This document shows positions 1 through 8,131 of a DNA stretch of 64,000 nt, in pieces. The DNA is from Mayfieldus sp963841445 (GTDB lineage Bacteria; Actinomycetota; Thermoleophilia; Solirubrobacterales; 70-9), in NCBI GenBank assembly GCA_963841445.1, contig CAWJCP010000002.1:62001-126000 (forward strand), read 5' to 3'. The notes under the pieces are model-generated. The model was not told the origin of the DNA. It did not search any database and was given only the letters and a program-made list of their open reading frames with translations. The position numbers and the translations under genes are program-made. Numbering within the stretch: the first letter of the stretch is position 1; every line of letters starts with the position of its first letter.

Positions 1-447
1 GACGGGCAGCGGATCCGAATCGCCGGCGCCGGGCATGCCGGGGATCCCGGCGGACACCCCGGGGACCTTTACGTCGAGGTGCGGGTCGCCGAGGACGATC
101 GCTTCCACCGCGACGGGGAGGACCTGGTGTCGATCGTCGACGTCGCGGCGCCCGCGGCGATGCTCGGGGCGACGGTCGAGGTCGAGACCCTCGACGGCGT
201 CCGCGAGGTTGCGGTCCCGCCCGGCTCTCAGGGCGGGACCGAGGTGCAGCTGCGCGGCCTCGGCCTGCCGCGGCTCGGCGACCACCATCGCGGCGATCAC
301 CGCGTGGTCATCAACGTGGTCGTGCCCGGGAATCTCAGCGACGAGCAGCGCCGTCTCGCCGAGCGGCTCAACGAGACGATCGAGCCCGAGAACCTGCAGC
401 CCTCGCAGGAAGGCTTCTTCTCGCGGGTGCGCCGCGCCCTCGGGTGA
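1..447 (+). CDS. dnaJ: DnaJ chaperone, C-terminal part (5' truncated by window edge)
   Basis: The reading frame is open from base 1 and covers about 148 residues. It begins inside the substrate-binding region (DGQRIRIAGAGHAG) and runs through LYVEVRVAEDDRFHRDGEDL, the second beta-sandwich domain, and a short tail ending FFSRVRRALG. These are hallmark motifs of the DnaJ C-terminal domains, which hand unfolded clients to DnaK. The J-domain and zinc-finger lie outside the window, so DnaJ and CbpA-like paralogues cannot be separated; a typical actinobacterial dnaJ is likely. The stop overlaps the prmA start (GTGA), the start of a tightly coupled housekeeping operon. Confidence 0.9.
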   Translation, partial: DGQRIRIAGAGHAGDPGGHPGDLYVEVRVAEDDRFHRDGEDLVSIVDVAAPAAMLGATVEVETLDGVREVAVPPGSQGGTEVQLRGLGLPRLGDHHRGDHRVVINVVVPGNLSDEQRRLAERLNETIEPENLQPSQEGFFSRVRRALG

Positions 448-1259
448 TCAGGCTCGCGATCCGCTGCCGGCCCGAGCAGGCCGACCTGGTGCTCGGCGAG
501 CTCGCCGCGCTGGCCCCGAACGGCTTCGAGGAGGAGCAGGGCGCCGACTATGTCGAGTACGCGATCTACGGGGCCGAGGGGGAGCTCCCCGACCTCGGCC
601 GGCTCGAGGCCGCAACCGGCGAGGGCCTGGTCGAGGTTCAGGCAAGCGAGATCCCCGACGACTGGGCCGATCGCTGGAAGGACTTCCACAAGCCGCTGCT
701 GATCGGCGAGCGCGTCTGGGTGCGCCCTTCGTGGTGCGAGCCCCGCGAGGGGGCGCTCGACGTCGTCATCGATCCGGGCCGTGCGTTCGGAACCGGCGCC
801 CACGCGACGACGCGGATGTGCATCGAGGCCTTGACCGAGAACGGCGGCGAGGCCGCCGGGGCCTTGACCGACCTCGGGACCGGATCGGGAGTGCTTGCGA
901 TCGCGGCCGCGAAGCTGGGCTGGGCCCCGGTCACCGGCTACGACCACGAGGCGGCGGCGCTCGAGGCAACGGCAGCGAACGCCGCCGCCAACGGGGTCGA
1001 GCTGGAGCTCTGCCGGGTCAATCTGCGTGAGACCCTGCCGCCGCTTGACCCGACCGTGGTCGCCAACCTGACGGCGCCGCTGCTGCGCCACCTCGCCGTG
1101 GGCCTGGAGGCACGCGAGCTCCCGAGGCTCCTGGTCTGCTCGGGTTTGCTCGAGAGCGAGGCGGGCGCGGTCAGCGCGGCCTTCGAGAGCGCCGGCCTCG
1201 CGGAGGCCAAGCGACGCTCGGAGGGCGAGTGGGCATCGATATCGTTCGCGCCGCGATGA
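444..1259 (+). CDS. prmA: Ribosomal protein L11 methyltransferase
   Basis: A 271-residue class I SAM-dependent methyltransferase. It shows the PrmA-specific DPGRAFGTGAHATT segment, then the SAM-binding glycine motif DLGTGSGVLAIAAAKLG and the post-motif NLTAPLL. PrmA trimethylates ribosomal protein L11 at several amino groups. The N-terminal ~90 residues form a shortened substrate-recognition domain, so the protein is slightly below the usual ~295 residues. GTG start overlaps the dnaJ stop by 4 bp, implying translational coupling; the dnaJ-prmA neighbourhood is a common bacterial arrangement, which supports the call. Confidence 0.93.
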   Translation: MIRLAIRCRPEQADLVLGELAALAPNGFEEEQGADYVEYAIYGAEGELPDLGRLEAATGEGLVEVQASEIPDDWADRWKDFHKPLLIGERVWVRPSWCEPREGALDVVIDPGRAFGTGAHATTRMCIEALTENGGEAAGALTDLGTGSGVLAIAAAKLGWAPVTGYDHEAAALEATAANAAANGVELELCRVNLRETLPPLDPTVVANLTAPLLRHLAVGLEARELPRLLVCSGLLESEAGAVSAAFESAGLAEAKRRSEGEWASISFAPR

Positions 1260-1765
1260 GCCTGCCGCTCGCGGTGACCAGCTACAACATCTCGCTGTTC
1301 CTCCACATCACGGCGGTGATGGTCGGGTTCGGCGCGACCTTCGCCGAGTCGATCATGTTCCCGGTCGCGGTCAAGGCCGGGGTGCGTCACCTCCCCTACG
1401 TGCACAAGCTGCAGCTGGCGATCAACCAATGGTTCGCGACGCCCGCCCTGGTAGTCGTCCTGGCGACGGGCCTCTATCAAGTCGACAAGCTGAATCTGAG
1501 CCTGGGTGAGTTCTGGATCAGCGCCGCCTTTCTGATCGTGATCGCGCTCGGCGCTCTGAACGGCGCCTACTTCATCCCCACCGACCGGCGTCTCGCTCCG
1601 ATGGTCGAGGCGGAGATCGCCGCGGCCGGCGATCGCGAGCTGACCCTCGCCGACCTCTCCGCCGAGTACCAGCGGGCGGGGCGGATCGAGGGGATCGTCG
1701 GCGCGGTCACCGGCCTGCTGCTCGTGATCGCCGTCTACCTGATGGTCGTCAAGCCCGGAGCCTGA
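1256..1765 (+). CDS. Small integral membrane protein, DUF2269-like
   Basis: A 169-residue protein with about four hydrophobic segments: near residues 8-30 (ISLFLHITAVMVGFGATFAES), 60-80, 90-110 and the C-terminus (GLLLVIAVYLMVV). The first helix with a conserved His and Gly and the FPVAVKAG segment resemble DUF2269/predicted integral membrane proteins of unknown function. I chose the ATG at 1256, which overlaps the prmA stop as ATGA, over an upstream in-frame ATG at 1229 inside prmA. Function is unknown; its place inside a housekeeping operon suggests co-expression, not a role. Confidence 0.75.
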   Translation: MSLPLAVTSYNISLFLHITAVMVGFGATFAESIMFPVAVKAGVRHLPYVHKLQLAINQWFATPALVVVLATGLYQVDKLNLSLGEFWISAAFLIVIALGALNGAYFIPTDRRLAPMVEAEIAAAGDRELTLADLSAEYQRAGRIEGIVGAVTGLLLVIAVYLMVVKPGA

Positions 1766-1772
1766 TTCGGGC

Positions 1773-2609
1773 TTGAACGACCGCCCGCACCGCGAGCTTC
1801 CGGTCGCGGTCTTCGACTCCGGGGTCGGCGGCCTCACCGTCCTTCACGAGTGCCTCGTATCGCTGCCCGAGGAGGACTTCCTCTATCTCGGCGACAGCTC
1901 CCAGTTTCCCTACGGGATCAAGGGCAGCGGGGAGCTGCGGGGGCGGGTCGAGCAGGTCAGCGCCTTCCTGCTGGCGCGCGGCGCGAAGCTGCTCGTCGTC
2001 GCCTGCAACTCGGCGACCTCCGCGGGCGCCGAGGCGGTGCGGTCGATTGCCGCCGAGCAGGGGGTCGAGGTGGTCACGGTGATCGAGCCCGAGGCGGAGA
2101 TCGCGGCCGCGATCACAGGCAGCGGCCGGGTCGGCGTCCTCGCCACCCCGGCAACCGTCGAGTCGGGTGCCTACCGCAGGGCGCTGGAGCAGCAGGGGCG
2201 CTCGCTGGAGGTGACCGAGGTCGAGGCCCCCGACCTCGCCCCGATCATCCAGCACGGCTTCCCTTTCGACCAGGCGGTGGTCGAGAAGGCGCGCTCCTAC
2301 TGCGCGCCGCTGCGCGAGGCCGAGATCGACACCCTGATCCTCGGCTGCACCCACTATCCGCTTGTCGCGCCGATGCTGCAGCGGATGCTGGGCCGCGACG
2401 TGCGCCTGATCACGGCCGGGCACGCGGTGGCCGCCGCGGTGCAGCGCTCGCTGGAGGGTGCGGGGCTCAACTCCCCCCACCGCGAGGAGGGGGACTACCG
2501 GTTCCTTTGCACCGGCGACGTCGATTCGTTTCGCGAGCTCGGGACCCGCTTCCTGCAGATGCCGCTGGGAGAGGTTGAGCGGGTCGAGGTGCCAGACTCC
2601 CGGTCATGA
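1773..2609 (+). CDS. murI: Glutamate racemase
   Basis: A 278-residue enzyme that makes D-glutamate for peptidoglycan. Signature elements are visible: FDSGVGGLTVL near the N-terminus, YLGDSSQFPYG, the first catalytic cysteine in VVACNSATSA and the second in LILGCTHYPLV. Both catalytic cysteines are present, so the enzyme should be active. The start is TTG, 8 bp after the upstream stop; no ATG is available upstream in frame before conserved sequence. The end overlaps yqeY by 4 bp. Confidence 0.95.
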   Translation: MNDRPHRELPVAVFDSGVGGLTVLHECLVSLPEEDFLYLGDSSQFPYGIKGSGELRGRVEQVSAFLLARGAKLLVVACNSATSAGAEAVRSIAAEQGVEVVTVIEPEAEIAAAITGSGRVGVLATPATVESGAYRRALEQQGRSLEVTEVEAPDLAPIIQHGFPFDQAVVEKARSYCAPLREAEIDTLILGCTHYPLVAPMLQRMLGRDVRLITAGHAVAAAVQRSLEGAGLNSPHREEGDYRFLCTGDVDSFRELGTRFLQMPLGEVERVEVPDSRS

Positions 2610-3037
2610 GCACCCTCGAACGGATACAGGAAGACGTGCGCAGCGCGATGAAGGCGGGCGAGCGGGAGAAGGTCTCGGCGCTGCGCCTCGTCGTCGACGC
2701 CCTGCAGCAGGATCACAAGCTCGGCACCGGCGACGAGGTCGCGGTGCTGCAGCGGGAGCGCAAGAAGCGCCTTGAGGCGGCGGAGGCATTTCGCGACGCA
2801 GGGCGCTCAGAGCAGGCGGACGCCGAGCAGTCGGAGGCGAGCCTGATCGAGGCATATCTGCCCGCGCAGCTCTCCGATGCGGAGCTCTCGCAGCTGGTCA
2901 AGGCCGCGGTCGAGGAGAGCGGCGCCAGCGAGCAGAGCCAGATCGGCCAGGTGATGTCGGCCGTGATGCCGAAGGTCGAAGGCAGGGCGGACGGAAAGCG
3001 AGTCAGCCAGGCGGTGCGCGAGCAGCTTGGCGCGTAG
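2606..3037 (+). CDS. yqeY: GatB/YqeY domain protein
   Basis: A 143-residue, almost entirely helical protein (MSTLERIQEDVRSAMKAGER, SALRLVVDALQQ, EAYLPAQLSDAEL, IGQVMSAVMPKVEGRADGK), matching the GatB/YqeY family. The fold is related to the tail domain of the GatB amidotransferase subunit and is thought to bind tRNA, but the cellular role is not settled. ATG start overlaps the murI stop (ATGA), and its 3' end overlaps phoH by 11 bp. The SEASLIEAYLPAQL segment is the best family marker. Confidence 0.88.
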   Translation: MSTLERIQEDVRSAMKAGEREKVSALRLVVDALQQDHKLGTGDEVAVLQRERKKRLEAAEAFRDAGRSEQADAEQSEASLIEAYLPAQLSDAELSQLVKAAVEESGASEQSQIGQVMSAVMPKVEGRADGKRVSQAVREQLGA

Positions 3038-3992
3038 GCAGCTAACCCTCGACAACGAGGTTGCCGCCGAGCTGGCCGGCTCGGGCGACGCGGTGCTCCG
3101 CACCCTCGAGGGCCACCTCGACTGCGACCTGCACCTGCGCGGGAACGTGCTCACCCTCGATGGGGGCGACGGCGAGGTGCAGACCGCCGCGACGGTCGTC
3201 GATGAGCTCGTCGAGCTGATCGAGCAGGGCCACGAGATCGCGCCGGGGACGATCGAAGCGGTGACCGGGGCGCTGGACGCGCACGAGAGCCCGGCGGAGA
3301 TCCTCGAGGACGTGATCTGGCGTCACCGCAACGCCAAGGTGGCGCCGAAGACGCTGAACCAGAAGCACTACGTCGACTCGATCCGCGATCACACGATCAC
3401 CTTCGGGATCGGGCCGGCTGGGACCGGCAAGACGTTTCTGGCCGTGGCGATGGCGGCGGCAGCGCTCACCGCGCGCCAGGTGACCCGGGTCATCCTCACG
3501 CGCCCCGCGGTCGAGGCGGGGGAGAGGCTCGGCTTTCTGCCCGGAGACATCCAGGCCAAGGTCGACCCGTACCTGCGGCCGCTCTTCGACGCGCTCTACG
3601 ACATGCTCGAGCCGGACCGGGTCAACTCCTACTTCGAGAGTGGGGTGATCGAGGTGGCGCCGCTGGCTTTCATGCGGGGGAGAACTCTCAATGACTCCTT
3701 CGTGATCCTCGACGAGGCTCAGAACACGAGTCCCGAGCAGATGAAGATGTTCCTGACCCGGCTCGGGTTCAACTCGAAGATGGTCGTGACCGGCGACATC
3801 ACCCAGATCGACCTGCCGCGCGACCATCGCTCGGGGCTGATAGTGGTGCGCGAGATCCTCGGCGGGGTCGAGGATGTCTCCTTCGTGCACTTCGGCGGCG
3901 AGGACGTCGTGCGCCACAAGCTCGTACAGCGGATCGTCGCCGCTTATGGGGAGCACACGGAGACGCAACCGCCGCCCGCCACGGACAATTGA
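3027..3992 (+). CDS. phoH: PhoH-like ATPase (YbeZ type)
   Basis: A 321-residue PhoH family P-loop ATPase. An N-terminal ~100-residue KH-like region (DCDLHLRGNVLTLDG) precedes the ATPase core with Walker A GPAGTGKTFLAVAMA, the family motif TRPAVEAGERLGFLPGD and Walker B-like FVILDEAQNTS followed by QMKMFLTRLG and VVTGDITQIDLP. In many bacteria YbeZ partners with the RNase YbeY in rRNA maturation, and ybeY follows here with a 4-bp TTGA overlap. The start is TTG inside the end of yqeY. Confidence 0.92.
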   Translation: MARRQLTLDNEVAAELAGSGDAVLRTLEGHLDCDLHLRGNVLTLDGGDGEVQTAATVVDELVELIEQGHEIAPGTIEAVTGALDAHESPAEILEDVIWRHRNAKVAPKTLNQKHYVDSIRDHTITFGIGPAGTGKTFLAVAMAAAALTARQVTRVILTRPAVEAGERLGFLPGDIQAKVDPYLRPLFDALYDMLEPDRVNSYFESGVIEVAPLAFMRGRTLNDSFVILDEAQNTSPEQMKMFLTRLGFNSKMVVTGDITQIDLPRDHRSGLIVVREILGGVEDVSFVHFGGEDVVRHKLVQRIVAAYGEHTETQPPPATDN

Positions 3993-4399
3993 CCGTAGAC
4001 CTCACCGACGTTCCGCGCGAGCTGCAAGCGCCGGTTACGGCGGGGCTCGAGGTTGCCGGCGTGAATGACGGGCACGTCGCAGTCGACGTTGCCGACGCGG
4101 AGCGGATCCGGGAGCTGAACCGCGAGCACCGCGGCATCGACCGTCCCACCGACGTGCTCGCTTTTCCGCTCGACGGGGCCGAGCCGGCGCGCGGACCGCG
4201 CGAGCTCGGAGACGTCGTGATCTGCCCGCAAGAGTGCAGCGACGTGGACGAGGCCGTCATCCACGGCGTTCTTCACCTCTGCGGCTACGACCACGAGACA
4301 GACGAGGGGGAGATGCTCGCTTTGCAGGAGAAGGCGATGGCGAATCTTCTGAAGCCCCGCCGCCCCCCGACGGGGAGCCGAGGAGGCGGCGGGCGTTGA
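3989..4399 (+). CDS. ybeY: Endoribonuclease / rRNA maturation factor YbeY
   Basis: A 136-residue metalloprotein. The zinc-binding signature HGVLHLCGYDHETDEGEML is complete, with three histidines for metal binding, preceded by the conserved TDVLAFPL and GDVVIC segments. YbeY acts in 16S rRNA 3'-end processing and ribosome quality control. Start is TTG overlapping the phoH stop, and the stop overlaps the era TTG, so phoH-ybeY-era are likely co-translated. A basic Gly/Arg/Pro-rich C-terminal tail extends about 15 residues beyond the family core. Confidence 0.93.
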   Translation: MTVDLTDVPRELQAPVTAGLEVAGVNDGHVAVDVADAERIRELNREHRGIDRPTDVLAFPLDGAEPARGPRELGDVVICPQECSDVDEAVIHGVLHLCGYDHETDEGEMLALQEKAMANLLKPRRPPTGSRGGGGR

Positions 4400-5289
4400 C
4401 TCGCGCAGGCTTCGTCGGGCTCGCCGGCCGGCCCAACGTCGGCAAGTCGACCCTGATCAACGCGCTGGTCGGGGCGCGGGTCGCGATCGTCTCGGAGCGT
4501 CCACAGACCACCCGTCGGGCGATCCGCGGGATCGCCACCGAGGCAGGGTCGGGCTGGCAGGTCGTGCTGGTCGATCTTCCCGGAGTGCAGCGCCCCCGCG
4601 ATGTCCTAACCGAGCGGATGCAGCAGCGGGTCGAGCGCGAGCTCGCGGACTCCGATGCCGCGCTGCTGGTCGTAAACGGTGAGCAGGGGATCGGGCCCGG
4701 AGATCGGTTCGTCGATCGCGCCCTGCTCGGCGCCGGGGGGCCCGTCCCGGTGGTCTGCGCGGTCAACAAGTGCGACCGGCTCGGCAAGGGGCAGATCGCG
4801 GCGGTGCTCTCCGACGCGGCCGAGCTGCGGTCGGTCGACGAGATCTTCCCGATCTCGGCCCGCCGCGGCGACGGCTTGGAGGCGCTGATCGGTCGCCTGG
4901 CCGAGCTGATGCCGGAAGGCCCCTACCTGTACCCGCCCGAGCAGCGAGGCGATCAGCCGAGCGAGGTCCTGATCGCGGAGCTGGTCCGCGAGCAGGTCCT
5001 CAACCGGACCCGCGAGGAAGTGCCGCATTCCGTTGAGGTCGCGGTCAGCGAGCAGAGCACTCGTGAGGACGGCCTGGTGACGATCCAGGCCGAGGTCTGG
5101 ACCGAGTCGGAGTCCCAGAAGCGGATCCTGATCGGCGCGGGTGGACGCAAGGTGAAGGAGATCGGGACTGCGGCGCGCAGCGAGCTGGAACGCGAGCTCG
5201 GCGCCCGCGTGCACCTCGACCTGAAGGTCCGCGTGCGGGAGCGCTGGCGCCGCGACGAGAGCCTCTTGGACCGGCTGGGGATCGAGTAG
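4396..5289 (+). CDS. era: GTPase Era
   Basis: A 297-residue two-domain GTPase for 30S ribosome assembly. G1 is GRPNVGKSTLINAL, the switch region has SERPQTTRR, G3 is DLPGVQ, G4 NKCD and G5 SARRGDG. The C-terminal KH domain shows ILIGAGGRKVKEIGTAAR, the 16S rRNA-binding element. The frame stays open upstream into ybeY, but conserved sequence begins right at the TTG at 4396, which overlaps the ybeY stop (TTGA). It closes the operon that begins with dnaJ; the next 284 bp lack a gene. Confidence 0.95.
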   Translation: MTRAGFVGLAGRPNVGKSTLINALVGARVAIVSERPQTTRRAIRGIATEAGSGWQVVLVDLPGVQRPRDVLTERMQQRVERELADSDAALLVVNGEQGIGPGDRFVDRALLGAGGPVPVVCAVNKCDRLGKGQIAAVLSDAAELRSVDEIFPISARRGDGLEALIGRLAELMPEGPYLYPPEQRGDQPSEVLIAELVREQVLNRTREEVPHSVEVAVSEQSTREDGLVTIQAEVWTESESQKRILIGAGGRKVKEIGTAARSELERELGARVHLDLKVRVRERWRRDESLLDRLGIE

Positions 5290-5573
5290 CTCGAACGGGA
5301 TCGGCGCGGCACTTGGGCGGCCATCACAGCCCAAAGGCCGCAGCGAGATGTTCGTGAATCACTTGCGGCGGCCTACGGCCGCCCTGTCATGCGCTGTGCC
5401 GCTCCACTTCGTTTCGCGGCCCTGCGCAACTCGGGCGCGATCTTTCAGTTCTGAGTATCAAGCCCATCGAACAGACGGCCGAATAGACCCTCATGCCCGG
5501 GCAGGCGCCGGCTCGAGCATGTTTCCTAGGTCTGCGTCAGTCCACGAAGACGAAGACAGGGGCAAGAGCCAGG
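5290..5573. other. Gene-free interval with one REP-like element
   Basis: This stretch between era and the diguanylate cyclase has no convincing gene on either strand. It holds one copy of the dispersed intergenic repeat (5363-5421). The remainder has no recognisable promoter, terminator or riboswitch. An in-frame ATG at 5493 could extend the downstream gene by 27 residues. Confidence 0.6.
5363..5421 (+). repeat. REP-like intergenic repeat, copy A
   Basis: Hairpin GCGGCGGCCTACGGCCGCC followed by a divergent CTGTCATGCGCTG and the conserved tail CCGCTCCACTTCGTTTCGCG. It matches the copies at 13443, 16398, 18919 and 48293. Confidence 0.85.
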
Positions 5574-7430
5574 ATGTACTTTTCGCAGCTAGATCGCGGG
5601 ATCAGCCAACGAGCCGCTCGCGGCGCGCGGCCTTTCGAGTCCGCCAAGTTGGCGCTTCGCCTGGCGCCGTTCGTCGCCCTGACCCTGATCACGCTGATCG
5701 TCGTGCCGTTCGCTTACGACGGAGTGACCAGCGAGATGATCATCAGCTGGGCAACCCTGGCGGTGATCGTCGCTTCCGCCTTTTTGGTCCCCTGGGCGCG
5801 GCTTCCGGCCAGCTGGCAGGGCGCGCCGCCGCTGCTCTTCTACGTGATCGCAGCACTGGTCCGCGACGCCTCCGGTGGCGGCGAGTCGGTGTTCACGGCC
5901 TTGATCCTTCTGCCGGTGGTCTGGTTCGCGCTCTACGGCACCTTCAACCAGGTGCTCTGGTCGGTGGCCGGCTGCTTCATCGCAATCGCGCTCCCGGTCG
6001 CCGTCGAAGGCGCCCCCAAGTACCCGACTCGCGAGCTCGGGCGCGCGGCGCTCGACTCGCTGATGACCGGGGCGCTCGGGATCACCGGGGTGCACCTGAT
6101 GAGCCAGATTCGCGAGCGCGAGGAGGTCTCTCGGTCGATCCTCGATTCGACCCACGAGGCCTTCATCGCGATGGACGGGGAAGGACGGATCGTCGAGTGG
6201 AGCCTGCAGGCGGAGCGCGACTTCGGCTGGTCGCGCCGCGAGGTGATCGGGCGCCCGCTGGTCGAGATGATCGTGCCGAGCTCCGACGTCGAGCATTACC
6301 AGCCGGGGCTGCAGCGGATGCTGGACGGCGATCAGTCGCTGCTGAACCGAAAGATCGAGATCACCGCCCAGCGCCGCAACGGCTCGCGCTTTCCGATCGA
6401 GCTCAGCTTCGCGCGCATGCACATCTCCGGCGGGGCGCGCTTCAACGCCTTCGTCCACGACGTCTCGGAGCGCCGCCAGGGAGAAGAGGCCCTGCAGCAG
6501 GCGAACCAGCGCTTCCGAAGCGCCTTCGACGACGCCGCGATCGGGATGGCGATCGTCAGCCCCGAGGGCCGCTGGATGCGCGCCAACCGCGCCCTCTCGG
6601 AGCTGACCGGCTACCCGCTCGAGGAGCTGATCGGGAAGCGTTTCGCGGACATCACCCATCCGGACGACGCCCCCAAGGACATACATGCGCTCGAGGAGCT
6701 TCTCGACGGCACTCGGGACCGCTTCCAGACCGAGAAGCGCTACCTGCACGCGGACGGCAGCGTGATCTGGATCAGCCTCAGCACCACGATTGTCCGCGGC
6801 AACCGCGGCGAGCCGCTGTACCTGCTCTCGCAGATGCAGGACATCAGCGAGCGCAAGGAGACCGAGGAGCGACTCGCTCACAGAGCCTCACACGACGATC
6901 TCACCGGACTGCCGAACCGCGGCGTGCTCGAGGACCGGATGATTCTCGCCTTCAAACGTCAGCGCCGCGAGCGCAAGCCGGCCGCGGCCCTCTACCTCGA
7001 CCTCGACGGCTTCAAGCGCATCAACGACACTCACGGACACGACGCCGGCGACTTCCTGCTCGTCGCGGTGGCGAAGCGGCTCACGGCGCTGGTTCGGCCC
7101 ACCGACGTTGTCAGCCGGCTCGGCGGGGATGAGTTCGCGATCTTCTGCGAGGCCATGAACGAGGCCGCCGCCACGAAGCTGGCGAAGCGGATCGTCGAGG
7201 TGGTGCCGAAGCCGATCGACGCGCAGGGACAGAGCCTCACCGTGGCCCCGAGCGTCGGCATCGCGCTGACCCGCGACCCGGCTACGCGGCCCGCCGAGCT
7301 GCTCGCCGACGCCGACATGGCGATGTACTTCGCCAAGCAGCAGTCAGACGTCGGCTACGCGTTCTTCGAGGACGACCTGCGAGCCCGCTTCGAGGGCAGG
7401 CCGGCCGCCGGGGCAGCGAACCAGGCCTGA
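5574..7430 (+). CDS. Membrane-anchored PAS-PAS-GGDEF diguanylate cyclase
   Basis: A 618-residue signalling protein. Five or six hydrophobic segments occupy residues ~25-190 as a membrane sensor. Two PAS domains follow (about 200-310, SILDSTHEAFIAMDGEGRIV; and 330-440, FDDAAIGMAIVSPEGRWMRA, ending in QMQDISERKE). Then comes a GGDEF domain with DDLTGLPNR, LDLDGFKRINDTHGHDAGD and the intact active site RLGGDEFAIF. An RxxD product-inhibition site (RPTD) lies five residues before GGDEF, so cyclic di-GMP synthesis with feedback inhibition is predicted. There is no EAL domain. I prefer the ATG at 5574; 5493 is an alternative. Confidence 0.88.
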   Translation: MYFSQLDRGISQRAARGARPFESAKLALRLAPFVALTLITLIVVPFAYDGVTSEMIISWATLAVIVASAFLVPWARLPASWQGAPPLLFYVIAALVRDASGGGESVFTALILLPVVWFALYGTFNQVLWSVAGCFIAIALPVAVEGAPKYPTRELGRAALDSLMTGALGITGVHLMSQIREREEVSRSILDSTHEAFIAMDGEGRIVEWSLQAERDFGWSRREVIGRPLVEMIVPSSDVEHYQPGLQRMLDGDQSLLNRKIEITAQRRNGSRFPIELSFARMHISGGARFNAFVHDVSERRQGEEALQQANQRFRSAFDDAAIGMAIVSPEGRWMRANRALSELTGYPLEELIGKRFADITHPDDAPKDIHALEELLDGTRDRFQTEKRYLHADGSVIWISLSTTIVRGNRGEPLYLLSQMQDISERKETEERLAHRASHDDLTGLPNRGVLEDRMILAFKRQRRERKPAAALYLDLDGFKRINDTHGHDAGDFLLVAVAKRLTALVRPTDVVSRLGGDEFAIFCEAMNEAAATKLAKRIVEVVPKPIDAQGQSLTVAPSVGIALTRDPATRPAELLADADMAMYFAKQQSDVGYAFFEDDLRARFEGRPAAGAANQA

Positions 7431-7471
7431 GGCTTCGGATCCGGGCACCCGAGCCGGCGAGAGGCGGCTCG

Positions 7472-7477
7472 TAAACT
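7472..7477 (+). promoter_or_regulatory. Putative -10 box, leaderless hisIE transcript
   Basis: TAAACT ends 6 nt before the hisIE ATG, so transcription should begin at or next to the start codon. No -35 element is obvious. This is one of several identical arrangements in the window. Confidence 0.5.
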
Positions 7478-7483
7478 GCCTGC

Positions 7484-8131
7484 ATGCTTGAAGGAATCGT
7501 GTTCGACGACCGGGGGCTCGTCCCCTGCGTCGCGCAGGACCACGCCAGCGGCGAGGTCCTTACCCTCGCCTATATGAATGAAGAGGCCTTGAAGCTGACG
7601 CTGGACACCGGCGAGATGCACTTCTTCAGCCGCTCGCGGGGCGAGCTCTGGCGCAAGGGGGAGAGCTCGGGCAACGTGCAGCGGCTGCGCCAGCTGCGCT
7701 ACGACTGCGACGGCGATGCCCTGGTGGCGCTGGTCGAGCCGGCCGGGCCGGCCTGCCACACCGGCGAGCGCTCCTGCTTCTACCGCGAGCTTGGCGGCGC
7801 CGCGTCGACAGAGGCCGACGCGCCGGCGGCGCCCGGGGAGCCCGCCCCGGTCGCCTACGAGGCGCTGCCGGCGCTGGAGCGGATCTTGCGCGAGCGCGAC
7901 ACCGAGCGTCCCGACGGCAGCTACACGGCCGACCTTCTCTCCGATCCCGGCCGCCTCGCCGCCAAGGTCGCCGAGGAGGCCGAGGAGGTGACCCGGGCCG
8001 CCCGCGATGAGTCCGATGCCCGCGTCGCCGAGGAGGCGGCGGACCTCGTCTATCACCTCAGCGTCCTGCTGCGCTCCCGCGGCGTCGAGGGGGCAGATGT
8101 GATGGAGGTCCTCAATGACCGTCGTCGCTGA
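7484..8131 (+). CDS. hisI: Bifunctional phosphoribosyl-AMP cyclohydrolase / phosphoribosyl-ATP pyrophosphatase
   Basis: A 215-residue HisIE fusion for histidine biosynthesis steps 2 and 3. The N-terminal cyclohydrolase has LTLAYMNEEAL, HFFSRSRGELWRKGESSGN and the metal-binding DCDGDALVALV with PACHTGERSCFY. A ~35-residue linker leads to the pyrophosphatase domain with YTADLLSDPGRLAAKVAEEA and VAEEAADLVYHLSVLL. It overlaps the trpE start by 17 bp, so histidine and tryptophan genes share a transcript. No other his gene lies in the window. Confidence 0.93.
   Translation: MLEGIVFDDRGLVPCVAQDHASGEVLTLAYMNEEALKLTLDTGEMHFFSRSRGELWRKGESSGNVQRLRQLRYDCDGDALVALVEPAGPACHTGERSCFYRELGGAASTEADAPAAPGEPAPVAYEALPALERILRERDTERPDGSYTADLLSDPGRLAAKVAEEAEEVTRAARDESDARVAEEAADLVYHLSVLLRSRGVEGADVMEVLNDRRR

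Noticed and set aside
5422..5573. A cyclic di-GMP riboswitch upstream of the diguanylate cyclase
   Set aside because: ACAGGGGCAAGAGCC faintly recalls the GEMM core, but the paired helices and the rest of the consensus could not be found.
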